Position numbers and translations under genes: made by a program. This document shows, in pieces, positions 1-9,409 of a DNA stretch of 64,000 nt. This DNA comes from Acidobacteriota bacterium (GTDB lineage Bacteria; Acidobacteriota; Vicinamibacteria; Vicinamibacterales; CAVVIG01). A model generated the notes under the pieces. The model worked only from the letters and a program-made list of their open reading frames with translations. It made no database searches and had not been told where the DNA came from. The stretch spans positions 1 through 64,000 of the forward strand of contig JAOBWF010000296.1 of the NCBI GenBank assembly GCA_025463215.1. Reading direction: 5' to 3'. The stretch's first letter is position 1, and each line of letters starts with the position of its first letter.

Positions 1-2118
1 GCCGAGGATCGCGAGGGCAACCTCTGGGTGGTGACGACGGACGGCGTCGATCGCTTCGCCGATACGCTGGTCGCCAGCCTGTCCGTCGCGGAGGGGTTGT
101 GCTCGAAGGAAGCGTCCTCGGTGCTCGCTTCTCGTGACGGCAGCATCTGGACGGGCGGTGACGGCGCGCTGACCCGTCTCCACGATGGCGGCGTGACATG
201 TTTTCGCAGCGGACGCGAACTGCCTGGGTCTCAGGTCACGTCGCTGTTCGAAGATCACGCCGGCCGGCTCTGGGTCGGTCTCGACCAGGGCCTATGGGTG
301 TACGAGAGCGGCCGATTCCTGCAGGTCACTCGAACGGACGCTCGTCCGATCGGGCTTGTCACCGGGATCACCGAGGACGCCGATCAACGCCTCTGGATTG
401 CGGCCGCCGGACCACCGCGGATCCTGATGCGCGTCGAGGACCGTCTGGTGCGGGAGGACGTCCTGGAGCCGCCGATGCCGCGGCGCGTCGCGCGCGATCC
501 CGCCGGCGGACTGTGGCTGGGGCTCGTCAATGGCGACTTGGCACATGTCCGTGACGGGCGGACGGACATCCACGGGTTCGCGCATCCTGAAGGCCCGTGG
601 CTCTACCAGCTCCTGCCGGACGCAGACGGCTCCGTCATCGCCGCAACGAGCTACGGGCTGATTGGATGGCGGGACGGGCAGGCGTTGACGCTCACTCCGA
701 AGAATGGCCTGCCGTGCGAGCAGGTCTTTGCAATGGCCCTCGACCGTCGCGGTGATCTCTGGCTGTACATGAACTGCGCGCTGGGCGTGCTGAGGGGCGC
801 CGACCTCCGGGCGTGGAAGCAGAACCCGAGTATCGCCGTCACGATACGAACCTTCGACGCCCTCGACGGCGTGCGATCCAATTCTGCCGCGTTCGTGGCG
901 GGGGCACGCTCGCCGGATGGCCGGCTGTGGTTCGCGAACAGTGTGTCCCTGCAGGTCGTCGACCCGGATCGTGTCGGACGAAACAGCATCCCGCCTCCGG
1001 TGCACATCGAACGGGTCGTCGCGGACCGCACGGCCTACCCGGCACAGGACGCCCTGCGTCTTCCACCGCTCACCCGTGATCTGGAAATCCACTACGTCGG
1101 CCTCAGCTTCGCCGCACCGCAGAAAGTACGCTTCCGCTATCGCCTGGACGGTCGTGACGACACGTGGCAGGAGCCGGGGGGCCGCCGTCAGGCGTTCTAC
1201 ACCGATCTTCGCCCGGGCAGGTACCGATTCCGCGTGATCGCCAGCAACAACGACGGCGTGTGGAACGAGGATGGAGCGTCGCTCGAAATTGTCGTCGCCC
1301 CGGCGTGGTACCAGACGCGGGCCTTCCTGGTGCTGAGCATCCTGCTGAGTGCCCTGGCCGTGTGGGTCGCGTATCGCCTACGGGTGCGGCAGGTGGCGCG
1401 CGCCCTCACCGCGCGCTTCGATGAACGCCTGGCGGAGCGCACTCGCATGGCCCGCGACCTGCACGACACGCTGCTGCAGACCGTGCAGGGCAGCAAGATG
1501 GTCGCCGACACGGCACTGGATCGACCGGACGAGGCGCCGGCGCTGGTGCGAGCGCTGCAGCAGGTGTCTGCGTGGCTGGGCCAGGCCAGTGAGGACGGAC
1601 GCGCAACGGTCAAGGCGTTACGCACCTCGACGACAGAGAGCAACAACCTTGCGGAGGCGTTTCGACGTGCGATCGAGGATTGCCAAAGACAAGGCGCCAT
1701 CGACGCGTCGCTGACCGTCACCGGGGACGCCAAGGACATGCACCCGGTGGTACGCGACGAGCTCTACCGAATCGGCTACGAAGCGATTCGCAACGCGTGC
1801 ACACACTCGCGCGGCAACCGCTTGGAGATCGCCCTCAACTATGGTCACGATCTCACGCTGCGCGTCGCGGACGACGGCGCCGGCATGGAGGTGACGATGG
1901 CCGAGCGCGGAAAGGAGGGACACTTCGGTCTGCGCGGTATGCGCGAGCGCGCGGCCCGCATCGGCGCCACGCTATCGATGAACAGCGTACCGGGTACCGG
2001 CACCGCGATCATCGTGACCGTACCTGGGCGCGCCATCTTCCGCAAGACGTCCACTGGCGCCGCCGCAAAGGTCCGATCGATGTTCTCAGGGACTGATGAG
2101 ACACCCACAGGCCAATGA
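1..2118 (+). CDS. Propeller/Y_Y_Y sensor histidine kinase, 5' end missing
   Basis: The reading frame is open from the first base, so the gene starts outside the window; a GTG at 28 is internal. The visible part begins with repeated two-component-regulator propeller blades (patterns such as GNLWV, GRLWVG, GDLWLY), followed by a Y_Y_Y domain (about 1010-1300) and one membrane helix near 1320-1380. The transmitter is of the HisKA_3 type: MARDLHDTLLQ, with the phospho-accepting His codon at 1462. The ATPase domain shows the boxes DDGAGM and GHFGLRGM. Such hybrid sensors sit in the inner membrane with the propeller in the periplasm and phosphorylate a LuxR-type regulator. No partner regulator follows it here; it may lie upstream. 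The 3' end is intact. Confidence 0.92.
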   Translation, partial: AEDREGNLWVVTTDGVDRFADTLVASLSVAEGLCSKEASSVLASRDGSIWTGGDGALTRLHDGGVTCFRSGRELPGSQVTSLFEDHAGRLWVGLDQGLWVYESGRFLQVTRTDARPIGLVTGITEDADQRLWIAAAGPPRILMRVEDRLVREDVLEPPMPRRVARDPAGGLWLGLVNGDLAHVRDGRTDIHGFAHPEGPWLYQLLPDADGSVIAATSYGLIGWRDGQALTLTPKNGLPCEQVFAMALDRRGDLWLYMNCALGVLRGADLRAWKQNPSIAVTIRTFDALDGVRSNSAAFVAGARSPDGRLWFANSVSLQVVDPDRVGRNSIPPPVHIERVVADRTAYPAQDALRLPPLTRDLEIHYVGLSFAAPQKVRFRYRLDGRDDTWQEPGGRRQAFYTDLRPGRYRFRVIASNNDGVWNEDGASLEIVVAPAWYQTRAFLVLSILLSALAVWVAYRLRVRQVARALTARFDERLAERTRMARDLHDTLLQTVQGSKMVADTALDRPDEAPALVRALQQVSAWLGQASEDGRATVKALRTSTTESNNLAEAFRRAIEDCQRQGAIDASLTVTGDAKDMHPVVRDELYRIGYEAIRNACTHSRGNRLEIALNYGHDLTLRVADDGAGMEVTMAERGKEGHFGLRGMRERAARIGATLSMNSVPGTGTAIIVTVPGRAIFRKTSTGAAAKVRSMFSGTDETPTGQ

Positions 2119-2264
2119 TGCGCGCGTCGCGTACGAGCCGGCGAAATGCTCCGGGGCACTGTCGTGCAGTGACATCGCCCTGGAAGGTAAACTTTCCCGT
2201 GAAGCGTGAGACCCGCGTAAACACGCCGCACGCCGAGATTCATTCTTAACTGCGCCTGAAACCG

Positions 2265-2429
2265 ATGCAGAAACGTCTCGCGGACCTTGGCCTCAGCGTG
2301 GGCGCCGAGCGGATGGTCGCGGTCTATCGAGCGCTGATGGACATCGCTGATGAGCGCACGATCATCTCGGACGAGGATCGCGTGACGGTGGTGGAGTCGG
2401 TGAACGAAGCCGCTATCACGCACGCGTAA
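2265..2429 (+). pseudogene. Remnant of an isopropylmalate/citramalate synthase C-terminus
   Basis: A 54-codon frame reads as MQKRLADLGLSV, then ALMDIADERTIISDED. This resembles the helical region of the LeuA/citramalate/homocitrate synthase family that follows the TIM barrel (pattern: alternating KRL.eLG, then a.ADrk..i.DeD). A TAA stop interrupts the same frame just upstream (HS*LRLKP), where the family normally has a conserved HSG motif. Nothing of the catalytic barrel is present. It could still be a translated 54-residue peptide, but I see no convincing ribosome site. The call rests on pattern memory, not alignment. Confidence 0.35.
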
Positions 2430-2441
2430 CGTGAGGAGCCT

Positions 2442-2846
2442 TTACGAGGCCTTGCGACTCAGCGACTGTCCGTCGAATTTCTGGCGCGCCGCCCTGATCG
2501 TCGACCAGTGCGTCTGCAGCCAGGAGACGAGCCCGCGGACCGGCTGCATGAACTGCTTGCCCAATGGCGTGAGCGCGTACTCCACCCGAGGCGGCACCTC
2601 AGCATAGACGTGGCGCGTCAGCAGGCCATCGCGCTCTAGGCTTCGCAGCGTCGCCGTCAACATCCGCTGTGAGATACCAGGAATACTTCGCTTCAACTCC
2701 GAAAACCTGGCTCGTGCCGTCGGCCTCTGTTCGAGCATCGCGATGACGAGGAGGGTCCACTTGTCGCCGACCCGGTCCAGCACTTCGCGAAACTCGCAGT
2801 CGTGATGCGCCGTCAGCGTTGCGGGCGCAGCAGCGTGTCGCGCCAT
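2442..2846 (-). CDS. HxlR-type winged-helix transcriptional regulator
   Basis: 134 residues, the usual length for HxlR regulators. The protein begins with a short tail, then CEFREVLDRVGDKWTLLVI, the family's hallmark opening, followed by the winged helix (FSELKRSIPGISQRMLTATL, RDGLL, then PPRVEYALTPLG as the wing and C-terminal strand). A GGAGGG ribosome site precedes the ATG. It is divergent from a DoxX gene and an LLM flavoenzyme. HxlR proteins commonly sense redox or electrophile stress and regulate the neighbouring oxidoreductase, so it probably controls the genes at 2953-4337. The serine- and lysine-rich C-terminus (QSLSRKAS) lacks domain features. Its DNA site is probably in the 106-base gap. 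Confidence 0.93.
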   Translation of the reverse strand: MARHAAAPATLTAHHDCEFREVLDRVGDKWTLLVIAMLEQRPTARARFSELKRSIPGISQRMLTATLRSLERDGLLTRHVYAEVPPRVEYALTPLGKQFMQPVRGLVSWLQTHWSTIRAARQKFDGQSLSRKAS

Positions 2847-2903
2847 ACGGTTCCCTCCAGGTAACTAGCGCAGCAAAAAGTGCCGTCTTGCGTCTCAGGT
2901 CAT

Positions 2904-2919
2904 GGTAATCGATGATACC
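2904..2919. promoter_or_regulatory. Candidate HxlR operator in divergent promoter
   Basis: A near-palindrome GGTAATCGATGATACC sits midway between the HxlR gene and the DoxX gene and is nested in a wider ATGGT...ACCAT dyad (2902-2940). Position and symmetry suit a dimeric regulator. No experimental motif was available to compare, so this is inference. Confidence 0.35.
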
Positions 2920-2952
2920 TATGTATACAACAGTAACCATTGAGAGGGCCGT

Positions 2953-3285
2953 ATGGTGATTCAGCTGCTTGCGACATGGATTCCTGCGCTGCTCATCGCT
3001 TTGTCCGGTGTGCTGAAGTTGTCGGGCAATCCGAAGATCGTCGAGGGGATGGCGGCGCTGGGCGTTGGGCGCTATGTTCGGCTGCTTGGCGTGATGGAGC
3101 TCGTCTTTGCCGCCTTGTTCGTGTTTCCCGCAACGATGAAGCTGGGCTTTATTCTCGCATCCTGCTACTTCGGCGGGGCCATCGCGACCGAACTGTCGCA
3201 TGACGCGTTGAAGGCCAATCCCTTCATTCCGATTGTGCTGCTCTGGATCGGCGCCTTTGTCCGCGATCGAGCGATCTTCTTCTGA
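2953..3285 (+). CDS. DoxX-like four-helix membrane protein
   Basis: 110 residues with four hydrophobic segments at about 3-22, 42-65, 68-88 and 90-108. The sequence pattern (ALSGVLKLSGNP, LGVGRYVRLLGVMELVFA, SCYFGGAIATEL) is typical of DoxX/DoxX-like proteins of this length. A GAGAGGG sequence lies upstream of the ATG. These proteins are inner-membrane proteins linked to redox enzymes or thiol stress, with no agreed reaction. The gene is 11 bases ahead of the LLM flavoenzyme and divergent from HxlR, so the pair looks like an HxlR-controlled operon. Confidence 0.88.
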   Translation: MVIQLLATWIPALLIALSGVLKLSGNPKIVEGMAALGVGRYVRLLGVMELVFAALFVFPATMKLGFILASCYFGGAIATELSHDALKANPFIPIVLLWIGAFVRDRAIFF

Positions 3286-3296
3286 GGACACTTTTG

Positions 3297-4337
3297 ATGC
3301 AGGTTGGAATTGACAGTTTCGCCGCCGCCTTCGACGAGAACAGCCTCGCCGTGAATCCGTCGGAGCGGCTGCGACAACTCGTGCAGCAGATCGAACACGC
3401 CGACGAGGTCGGGTTGGATGCGTTCGGCGTCGGCGAGCATCATCGTCGTGAGTTTCTGGATTCCGCGCCTGCCGTCATTCTGGGTGCTGCCGCGGCACGG
3501 ACGCAGCGCATCCGGCTGACCAGCGCGGTCACGGTGCTCAGCGCAGAGGACCCGGTGCGAGCGTTTCAGAACTTCGCGACGCTGGATCTACTGTCCCGGG
3601 GGCGCGCCGAGATGATCGTCGGCCGTGGCTCGTCCATCGAAGCGTTTCCGCTCTTCGGCTTCCGGCTTGAGGACTACGACGAGTTGTTTGCCGAGAAGCT
3701 CGACCTTCTGCTCACGATTCGCGACCACGAGCACGTCGAGTGGTCCGGCAAGCACCGACCGGCATTGACCGGCCAGGGTATCTATCCGCGGCCGGTGCAG
3801 AATCCGCTGCCGATCTGGCTCGGCGTCGGCGGCACGCCGCAATCATTCGTCCGGGCGGGCCAACTCGGACTGCCGTTGATGGTGGCCATCATCGGCGGCG
3901 AACCCCGCCGATTCCGACCGCTGATCGACCTCTATCGAGCGACCGGGATGCAGCACGGGTACTCGGCGGGGCAGCTCAAGGTGGGCGTCCACATGCTCGG
4001 GTACGTCGCAGACACCACACAGGAGGCGGCTGACACCTTCTTTCCGGGATACGCCAAAGCCATGACGGATATCGGGAAGGAACGCGGGTGGCCTGCGATG
4101 ACGCGTGCGAGCTTCGATGCGCAACGAGGGCGGGACGGGGCGCTGCTGATTGGCAGCCCCGATGAAGTGGTCGACAAGATTCTGCGGCACGCCGAGGCGT
4201 TGGGCGGCATTTCCCGCATCTCGTTTCAAATGAACGCGGCTTCGCTGCCCCAAGTGAAGATGATGCGTGCGATTGACGCGATTGGCGCGCGTGTGTTGCC
4301 TGCACTGCATCAGGTGGAAACGGACACCGGGAAGTAA
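3297..4337 (+). CDS. LLM class flavin-dependent oxidoreductase
   Basis: 346 residues, a complete luciferase-like (bacterial luciferase fold) protein. It opens with MQVGIDSFAAAFDE and shows GLDAFGVGEHHRREF near residue 40, typical of the F420/FMN-dependent TIM-barrel family, and later YPRPVQNPLPIWLGVGG. The reaction would be reduced-flavin-dependent oxidation of an unknown small substrate in the cytosol. The ATG at 3297 is preferred over a TTG one codon earlier. It follows the DoxX gene by 11 bases. A different, only distantly similar LLM enzyme is at 51512. The start of yet another copy (MQIGIHSFA) is visible at 4940 in the broken region downstream. Confidence 0.93.
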   Translation: MQVGIDSFAAAFDENSLAVNPSERLRQLVQQIEHADEVGLDAFGVGEHHRREFLDSAPAVILGAAAARTQRIRLTSAVTVLSAEDPVRAFQNFATLDLLSRGRAEMIVGRGSSIEAFPLFGFRLEDYDELFAEKLDLLLTIRDHEHVEWSGKHRPALTGQGIYPRPVQNPLPIWLGVGGTPQSFVRAGQLGLPLMVAIIGGEPRRFRPLIDLYRATGMQHGYSAGQLKVGVHMLGYVADTTQEAADTFFPGYAKAMTDIGKERGWPAMTRASFDAQRGRDGALLIGSPDEVVDKILRHAEALGGISRISFQMNAASLPQVKMMRAIDAIGARVLPALHQVETDTGK

Positions 4338-4386
4338 CCCGGCGGCATCGACTCCCTGCGCGCTTCCGCGCCTAGCCCCGGCGGCG

Positions 4387-4929
4387 ATGTTCTGCGCGCG
4401 CCACATGATGGTCACGTACGTGCGCGGCCACTTCAAGAACGTGAGCGGATCACTGGTCTTCGATCCTGAGAATCCAGGCCAGTCTTCTGCGGAAGTGACC
4501 ATCGATGGCGGAACAATCTGGACAGGACAGCCTCAGCGTGACGCGCACCTCCGGAGTGCTGATTTTCTGGATGTCGAGAATCACCCGCGGATCACATTTG
4601 CGGGCAATCGAGTAGAAGTCGCAGGCGCGCGCGACTACACCTTGACAGGCGCGCTGACGATCCGAGGGGTGTCTCGCGAAGTTGAGCTCAAGGTCAATTA
4701 CCTTGGCCAATGGCGAACTCCGTGGTGGGAAGAGAAGGACGGAAAATGGATAGACAAGGGTCCGAAGGTGCGGGCCGGGTTCGTCGCCAAGACCAAGATC
4801 AACCGCCATGATTTCGGCGTCAGCTGGAATGATGTCGTGGACAAAGGCGGGGTCGTTGTCGGCAACACGATTGACATCACGATCGACGCAGACGCGATAT
4901 TGGACGAACACAACGAAGCTGCGCGCTAA
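4387..4929 (+). pseudogene. 5'-truncated YceI copy
   Basis: The frame from MFCARHMMVTYVRGHFKN to the stop is a close copy of the YceI gene at 45421-46017 (same RHMMVTYVRGHFKNVSGSL, WTGQPQRDAHLRSADFLDV and RHDFGVSWNDVV). The intact copy begins MGTWLFEPGHTAAMF; here the DNA matches only from the AAMF point on and the first strand of the lipocalin-like barrel is lost. The upstream frame runs into the end of the LLM gene without a start of its own. A shortened protein from the ATG at 4387 is possible but would lack the first barrel strand. Such YceI proteins bind isoprenoid lipids. Marked as a pseudogene because its downstream neighbours are also broken copies. Confidence 0.7.
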
Positions 4930-4939
4930 GCGAGGCTAG

Positions 4940-5975
<1,036 letters not shown>

Positions 5976-6047
5976 GCGCTGCCGAGGATCGGCGAGGTCG
6001 TCTCCTGCCGACGAACATCGCGGAGTACGCGAACAAGTGTCACACCG

Positions 6048-6215
6048 ACGTTCACGGGGCACGGGATATCGGCCGCGAAGCATGGCGAAATCGCGGAAGT
6101 TCGAGGAAACGGCGTAAACGGGAACCAGCACCTCGCCCGCGCGGCCGTGGACGTCTTCGTCGGGCAGGCGCAGATCATCCAGGGTGGTGAAGCCGGCGAG
6201 TCGGTGAGCCTTCAT
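6048..6215 (-). pseudogene. N-terminal remnant of a zinc-type alcohol dehydrogenase
   Basis: The minus strand from an ATG at 6215 reads MKAHRLAGFTTLDDLRLPDE, then RAGEVLVPVYAVSSNFRDFA and MLRGRYPVP. This is the recognisable first 55 residues of a medium-chain NAD(P)-dependent alcohol dehydrogenase. After GRYPVP the similarity stops and the frame enters the duplicated aldo/keto reductase flank. The GroES-like domain is incomplete and the Rossmann domain is absent. The gene would have followed the AraC regulator at 6253-7266, its likely former controller. Confidence 0.7.
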
Positions 6216-6252
6216 CTGTGCGCTCCAGACACGTCCGAGCGGCTGTGCCCGT

Positions 6253-7266
6253 TCACCGGGATACGGGCAACGGTCGCGGCGAGCGAGAGCGTGAACCGGC
6301 GCCGCGAGCGGCGGACCGCGATGCGGTGTCACGAGGTGAGGCGGTGACAACGGGAGCGAGCCGCATGCGCATGACGTCGCGCTGTGGTGGTGCGCCGAAC
6401 AGGCGACTGTACTCGCGACTGAATTGCGACGGACTCTCGTACCCCACGCGTCCGCCGGCACCGCCGGCGTCTAGGTTCTCGTTCAGCATCAACTGCCGTG
6501 CTTCCTGCAGACGCAATTGCTTCTGGTACTGCAACGGGCTCACGCCCGTGAGGGCGCGAAAATGCTGTCGGAAGGTCGAAGGGCTCATGTGCGCGCGCTC
6601 CGCCAATTCATCCACGTGCAACGCCTGAGCGAAATTCTGCTTGAGCCAGGCGACCACCTTCGCAATCTGTTGGCCTGGGGATCCTGCGACTACGAGGTGG
6701 CGGAGGTGCTGGCCGTGCGGACCCGTGAGCAGACGGACAATGATTTCCTGCTGGATCAGCGGCGCCAGCCGAGGAACCAGGGCTGGCTCCTCCAGGAGAC
6801 TCACCAGCCGGGTGAGCGCGTCGAGCAACGTCGCGTCCAGGCGTTCAAACGAAATCGATCCCTGAGCGTCGTCTCGTCGGGGCCGCGGTGCGTCGCACTC
6901 GGAAGCCATCTGCAGAATTGAGCGAACGTCCAGCGTGAGCATCAGTCCGAGAAACGGTTCGCGGCCGCTCGCTCGCGTGACATGCGACACGACCGGGAGG
7001 TCGATCGTCGTCAGCATGGATTGCCCGGGACCATAGTCGAGCGCCTCCTGGCGGATCAGTACTTGTTTGTCGCCCTGCGCAACCACCCCGAGACCGAGGT
7101 TGTAGATGCAGTGCAACGGCTCGGTTGGCGCGGAGCGGCGGTGCAGTCTGAGCGCCGGAATGGCCGTGTCGTAGTCGCCGTCAGTTTGTGCAAACCGCCC
7201 GATGGCGCGAACCAGTGGGCTCATGGAGAGGCCGTCAGTGATGTGTGGCCGGGCCAGCTGTGACAT
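6253..7266 (-). CDS. AraC family regulator, YqhC-like N-terminus
   Basis: 337 residues from the ATG at 7266. Residues about 20-165 form the AraC_N cupin-type domain of the YqhC subgroup (ALRLHRRSAPTEPLHCIYNL, LTTIDLPVVSHV, PFLGLML). Residues 200-300 form the double helix-turn-helix (LHVDELAERAHMSPSTFRQHF and GYESPSQFSREYSRLFG). The family usually activates a divergent aldehyde reductase or aldo/keto reductase in response to aldehydes; an aldo/keto reductase is divergent here, 354 bases away. The last 35 residues are Arg/Ser-rich and unlike the family, so the 3' end may have been altered when the downstream dehydrogenase was lost. Confidence 0.92.
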   Translation of the reverse strand: MSQLARPHITDGLSMSPLVRAIGRFAQTDGDYDTAIPALRLHRRSAPTEPLHCIYNLGLGVVAQGDKQVLIRQEALDYGPGQSMLTTIDLPVVSHVTRASGREPFLGLMLTLDVRSILQMASECDAPRPRRDDAQGSISFERLDATLLDALTRLVSLLEEPALVPRLAPLIQQEIIVRLLTGPHGQHLRHLVVAGSPGQQIAKVVAWLKQNFAQALHVDELAERAHMSPSTFRQHFRALTGVSPLQYQKQLRLQEARQLMLNENLDAGGAGGRVGYESPSQFSREYSRLFGAPPQRDVMRMRLAPVVTASPRDTASRSAARGAGSRSRSPRPLPVSR

Positions 7267-7620
7267 TCGGGTCCATCCGCGTCGTGTCCATGACACCGAG
7301 TCTAGCATTCGTCAGCGACTGCATTCTGGCCGCTGAGGGCCCACCGTCATTTTAGGCAATAACCTCGGTGGATCCGGCAAACACATCGTCCGGTAGCTCG
7401 CTACAGTGGAAGCCATGGAGACGCGTGATCAAGCCGCACCGAAGACTCGTCAAGCTTTCAGCCGTCGCGACTCCTTGACGCATTCGGCGTTAATCGGAGT
7501 AGGCGTCGCCCTGGGGCCAGCGCAGTTTCGATGCTTCGCGCGCCGCGGTTTCCGCAGGCCCGCCACGTGGGCAGCCGTGACGCCCCACAATCGGCAGAGC
7601 TAGATCGGGGCAGTGGGACC
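7267..7620. promoter_or_regulatory. Divergent gap between AraC and aldo/keto reductase
   Basis: This 354-base gap must hold the promoters of both neighbours. A small frame (7406-7603) reads FSRRDSLTHSALIGVGVALG, which looks like a twin-arginine signal start, but nothing recognisable follows, so it may be the leftover 5' end of an exported oxidoreductase. I could not pick out a convincing operator. Confidence 0.4.
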
Positions 7621-8673
7621 ATGAAATATCGCAAACTCGGGAACTCGGGCCTGTCGGTCTCCAACCTGATTCTTGGAACCATGGGGTTCGGCACCGAGAC
7701 GCCCGACGAGGAAGCGTTCACCATCCTCGACGCCTTCCTCGATGCCGGGGGCAACATGATCGACACCGCCGACGTCTATGGTGGCGGCGCCTCGGAAGAA
7801 CTTCTCGGTCGTTGGCGGGCAAGCCGCCCGGACACAACGAGCCGCCTCGTCATCGCGACCAAGGCCCGGTTTGGGACCGGCCCTGACGTGAACGACGCCG
7901 GCACCTCTCGCCCGCACCTCCACCGCGCCTTGAATACCTCGCTGCGCCGTCTAGGCGTGGAAGCAGTCGATCTCTATCAGATGCATGGTTGGGATCCGCT
8001 GACTCCGGTCGAGGAAACACTGTCCTTCCTGGATGCAGCCGCGCGCGCGGGGAAGATCCACTATGTGGGCCTGTCGAACTTCACGGGCTGGCAACTCCAG
8101 CTTGTCGTTTCGACCGCTCGCGCGATGGGACTTCAGGTGCCGATCACGCTCCAGCAGCAATACAGCCTGGTGTGCCGGGAGATCGAGTACGAGGTCATTC
8201 CGGCGGCTTTGCATAACGGGATCGGCCTATTGCCATGGTCACCGCTGGCTGGTGGGTTCTTGAGCGGGAAATATACCCGTGAGAGCGTTCTGAAAAAGAA
8301 CGGCACACGATACGGCGATGGCAACCCCATGTTCCAGTACATCGGAGCGAAGATCGCCGGCGCCGAGCGGAACTGGGCGACGGTCGACGCGGTGCGAAAG
8401 ACTGCAAAGCGGATCGGCGCAACTCCAAGTCAGGTCGCACTGAGCTGGGTCACGAATCGGCCTGCTGTATCAGCGACCATCATCGGCGCTCGCACGATCC
8501 AACAGCTCCAGGACAACCTCACGGCCGCCGAGCTCAACCTCGATGCTGAGGCGACCTTGCAGCTGGATAACGTCAGCGCTCCGACGCCGGATGAGTATCC
8601 CTATGGTCGGTTCGGCGCTCTCCAACGCGAACGGTATATCCACTCCAGCGAACAGGCCCTTCGCGAGTTGTGA
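7621..8673 (+). CDS. Aldo/keto reductase
   Basis: 350 residues from the ATG at 7621 (MKYRKLGNSGLSVSNLILGT); an upstream in-frame start at 7531 only adds unlikely sequence. It is an (alpha/beta)8 NADPH-dependent reductase of the YajO/YghZ-like group. Catalytic residues are visible: Asp and Tyr in NMIDTADVYGGG, Lys in VIATKARFG and His in LYQMHGWD. The C-terminal NADPH-binding region shows SATIIGARTIQQLQDNL. The full family length is present. It is divergent from an AraC regulator of the YqhC type, which supports a role in carbonyl or aldehyde reduction under its control. Substrate unknown. Confidence 0.95.
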   Translation: MKYRKLGNSGLSVSNLILGTMGFGTETPDEEAFTILDAFLDAGGNMIDTADVYGGGASEELLGRWRASRPDTTSRLVIATKARFGTGPDVNDAGTSRPHLHRALNTSLRRLGVEAVDLYQMHGWDPLTPVEETLSFLDAAARAGKIHYVGLSNFTGWQLQLVVSTARAMGLQVPITLQQQYSLVCREIEYEVIPAALHNGIGLLPWSPLAGGFLSGKYTRESVLKKNGTRYGDGNPMFQYIGAKIAGAERNWATVDAVRKTAKRIGATPSQVALSWVTNRPAVSATIIGARTIQQLQDNLTAAELNLDAEATLQLDNVSAPTPDEYPYGRFGALQRERYIHSSEQALREL

Positions 8674-8739
8674 ATGTACGTGTCTCGGGCCGCACTGCCG
8701 ATCCGGTCGGCGGCCGGGGCGTAAGGGGAGGGATAACAC

Positions 8740-9387
8740 ATGCGCATTGGCATTCTCGGTTCGGGGTTGATGGGCAGCAAGCTCGGAACGATCTTCGCCC
8801 GGGCGGGACACGACGTCGTCTTCAGTTATTCACACAGCGACCGAAAGCTGAAACGACTCGCGAGAGAAGCGGGCGAGCGCGCTTCGGCGGGCACCCCGCG
8901 TGAGGCTGCGGCGGACGCGGATGCGCTGCTCCTGGCTGTCCACTGGTCACGGGTCGCTGACGTATTGAAGCAGGCCGGCGATGTCTCAGGGAAAGTGATC
9001 GTGACGTGCTCGCTGCCGATGAACGCGAAGGACACCGGCCTGGCGATCGCCCACACATCCTCCGGCGCCGAAGCCTTGGCCAAGAAGGCACGAAAGGCCG
9101 CCGTCGTCTCCGCATTCGGCACGGTTCCAAGTGAAGTGCTGTTTGACGTTTTTGATGCGAAGCGGCACAGGCGGCGCCGCCCGAGTCTTCTCTACTGTGG
9201 CGACAACCACGATGCGAAAGACATTGCGTCACAGCTGATTCGGGATGTCGGCTTTGAGCCCATCGACGCCGGACCGCTGCGAATCGCGAGGTACCTGGAG
9301 CCATTCACCCTCGTGATGGCACAGCTCGCGTATGAAGGCGACGAGGGTCCCGAGGTCGCGTACCGCATCGAGCGTTTTGGAAAGTAG
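8740..9387 (+). CDS. NADPH-dependent F420 reductase-like oxidoreductase
   Basis: 215 residues. The N-terminus MRIGILGSGLMGSKLGTIFA is a Rossmann dinucleotide fold with a GxGxMG fingerprint, and the rest (ADADALLLAVHWSRVADVL, VVSAFGTVPSEVLF) follows the F420H2:NADP+ oxidoreductase/NADP oxidoreductase coenzyme-F420-dependent family. Members in bacteria without F420 are thought to reduce other carbonyl or imine substrates. It lies 66 bases after the aldo/keto reductase and 22 bases before an SDR, with which it is probably co-transcribed. GGGAGG precedes the ATG. Confidence 0.9.
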   Translation: MRIGILGSGLMGSKLGTIFARAGHDVVFSYSHSDRKLKRLAREAGERASAGTPREAAADADALLLAVHWSRVADVLKQAGDVSGKVIVTCSLPMNAKDTGLAIAHTSSGAEALAKKARKAAVVSAFGTVPSEVLFDVFDAKRHRRRRPSLLYCGDNHDAKDIASQLIRDVGFEPIDAGPLRIARYLEPFTLVMAQLAYEGDEGPEVAYRIERFGK

Positions 9388-9409
9388 ATCGGACAGAAAC
9401 AGGAAGGTT

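Noticed and set aside
7406-7603. Small frame with a twin-arginine-like start (FSRRDSLTHSALIGVGV)
   Set aside because: No mature protein follows and no family is recognised; kept only as a note in the intergenic entry.
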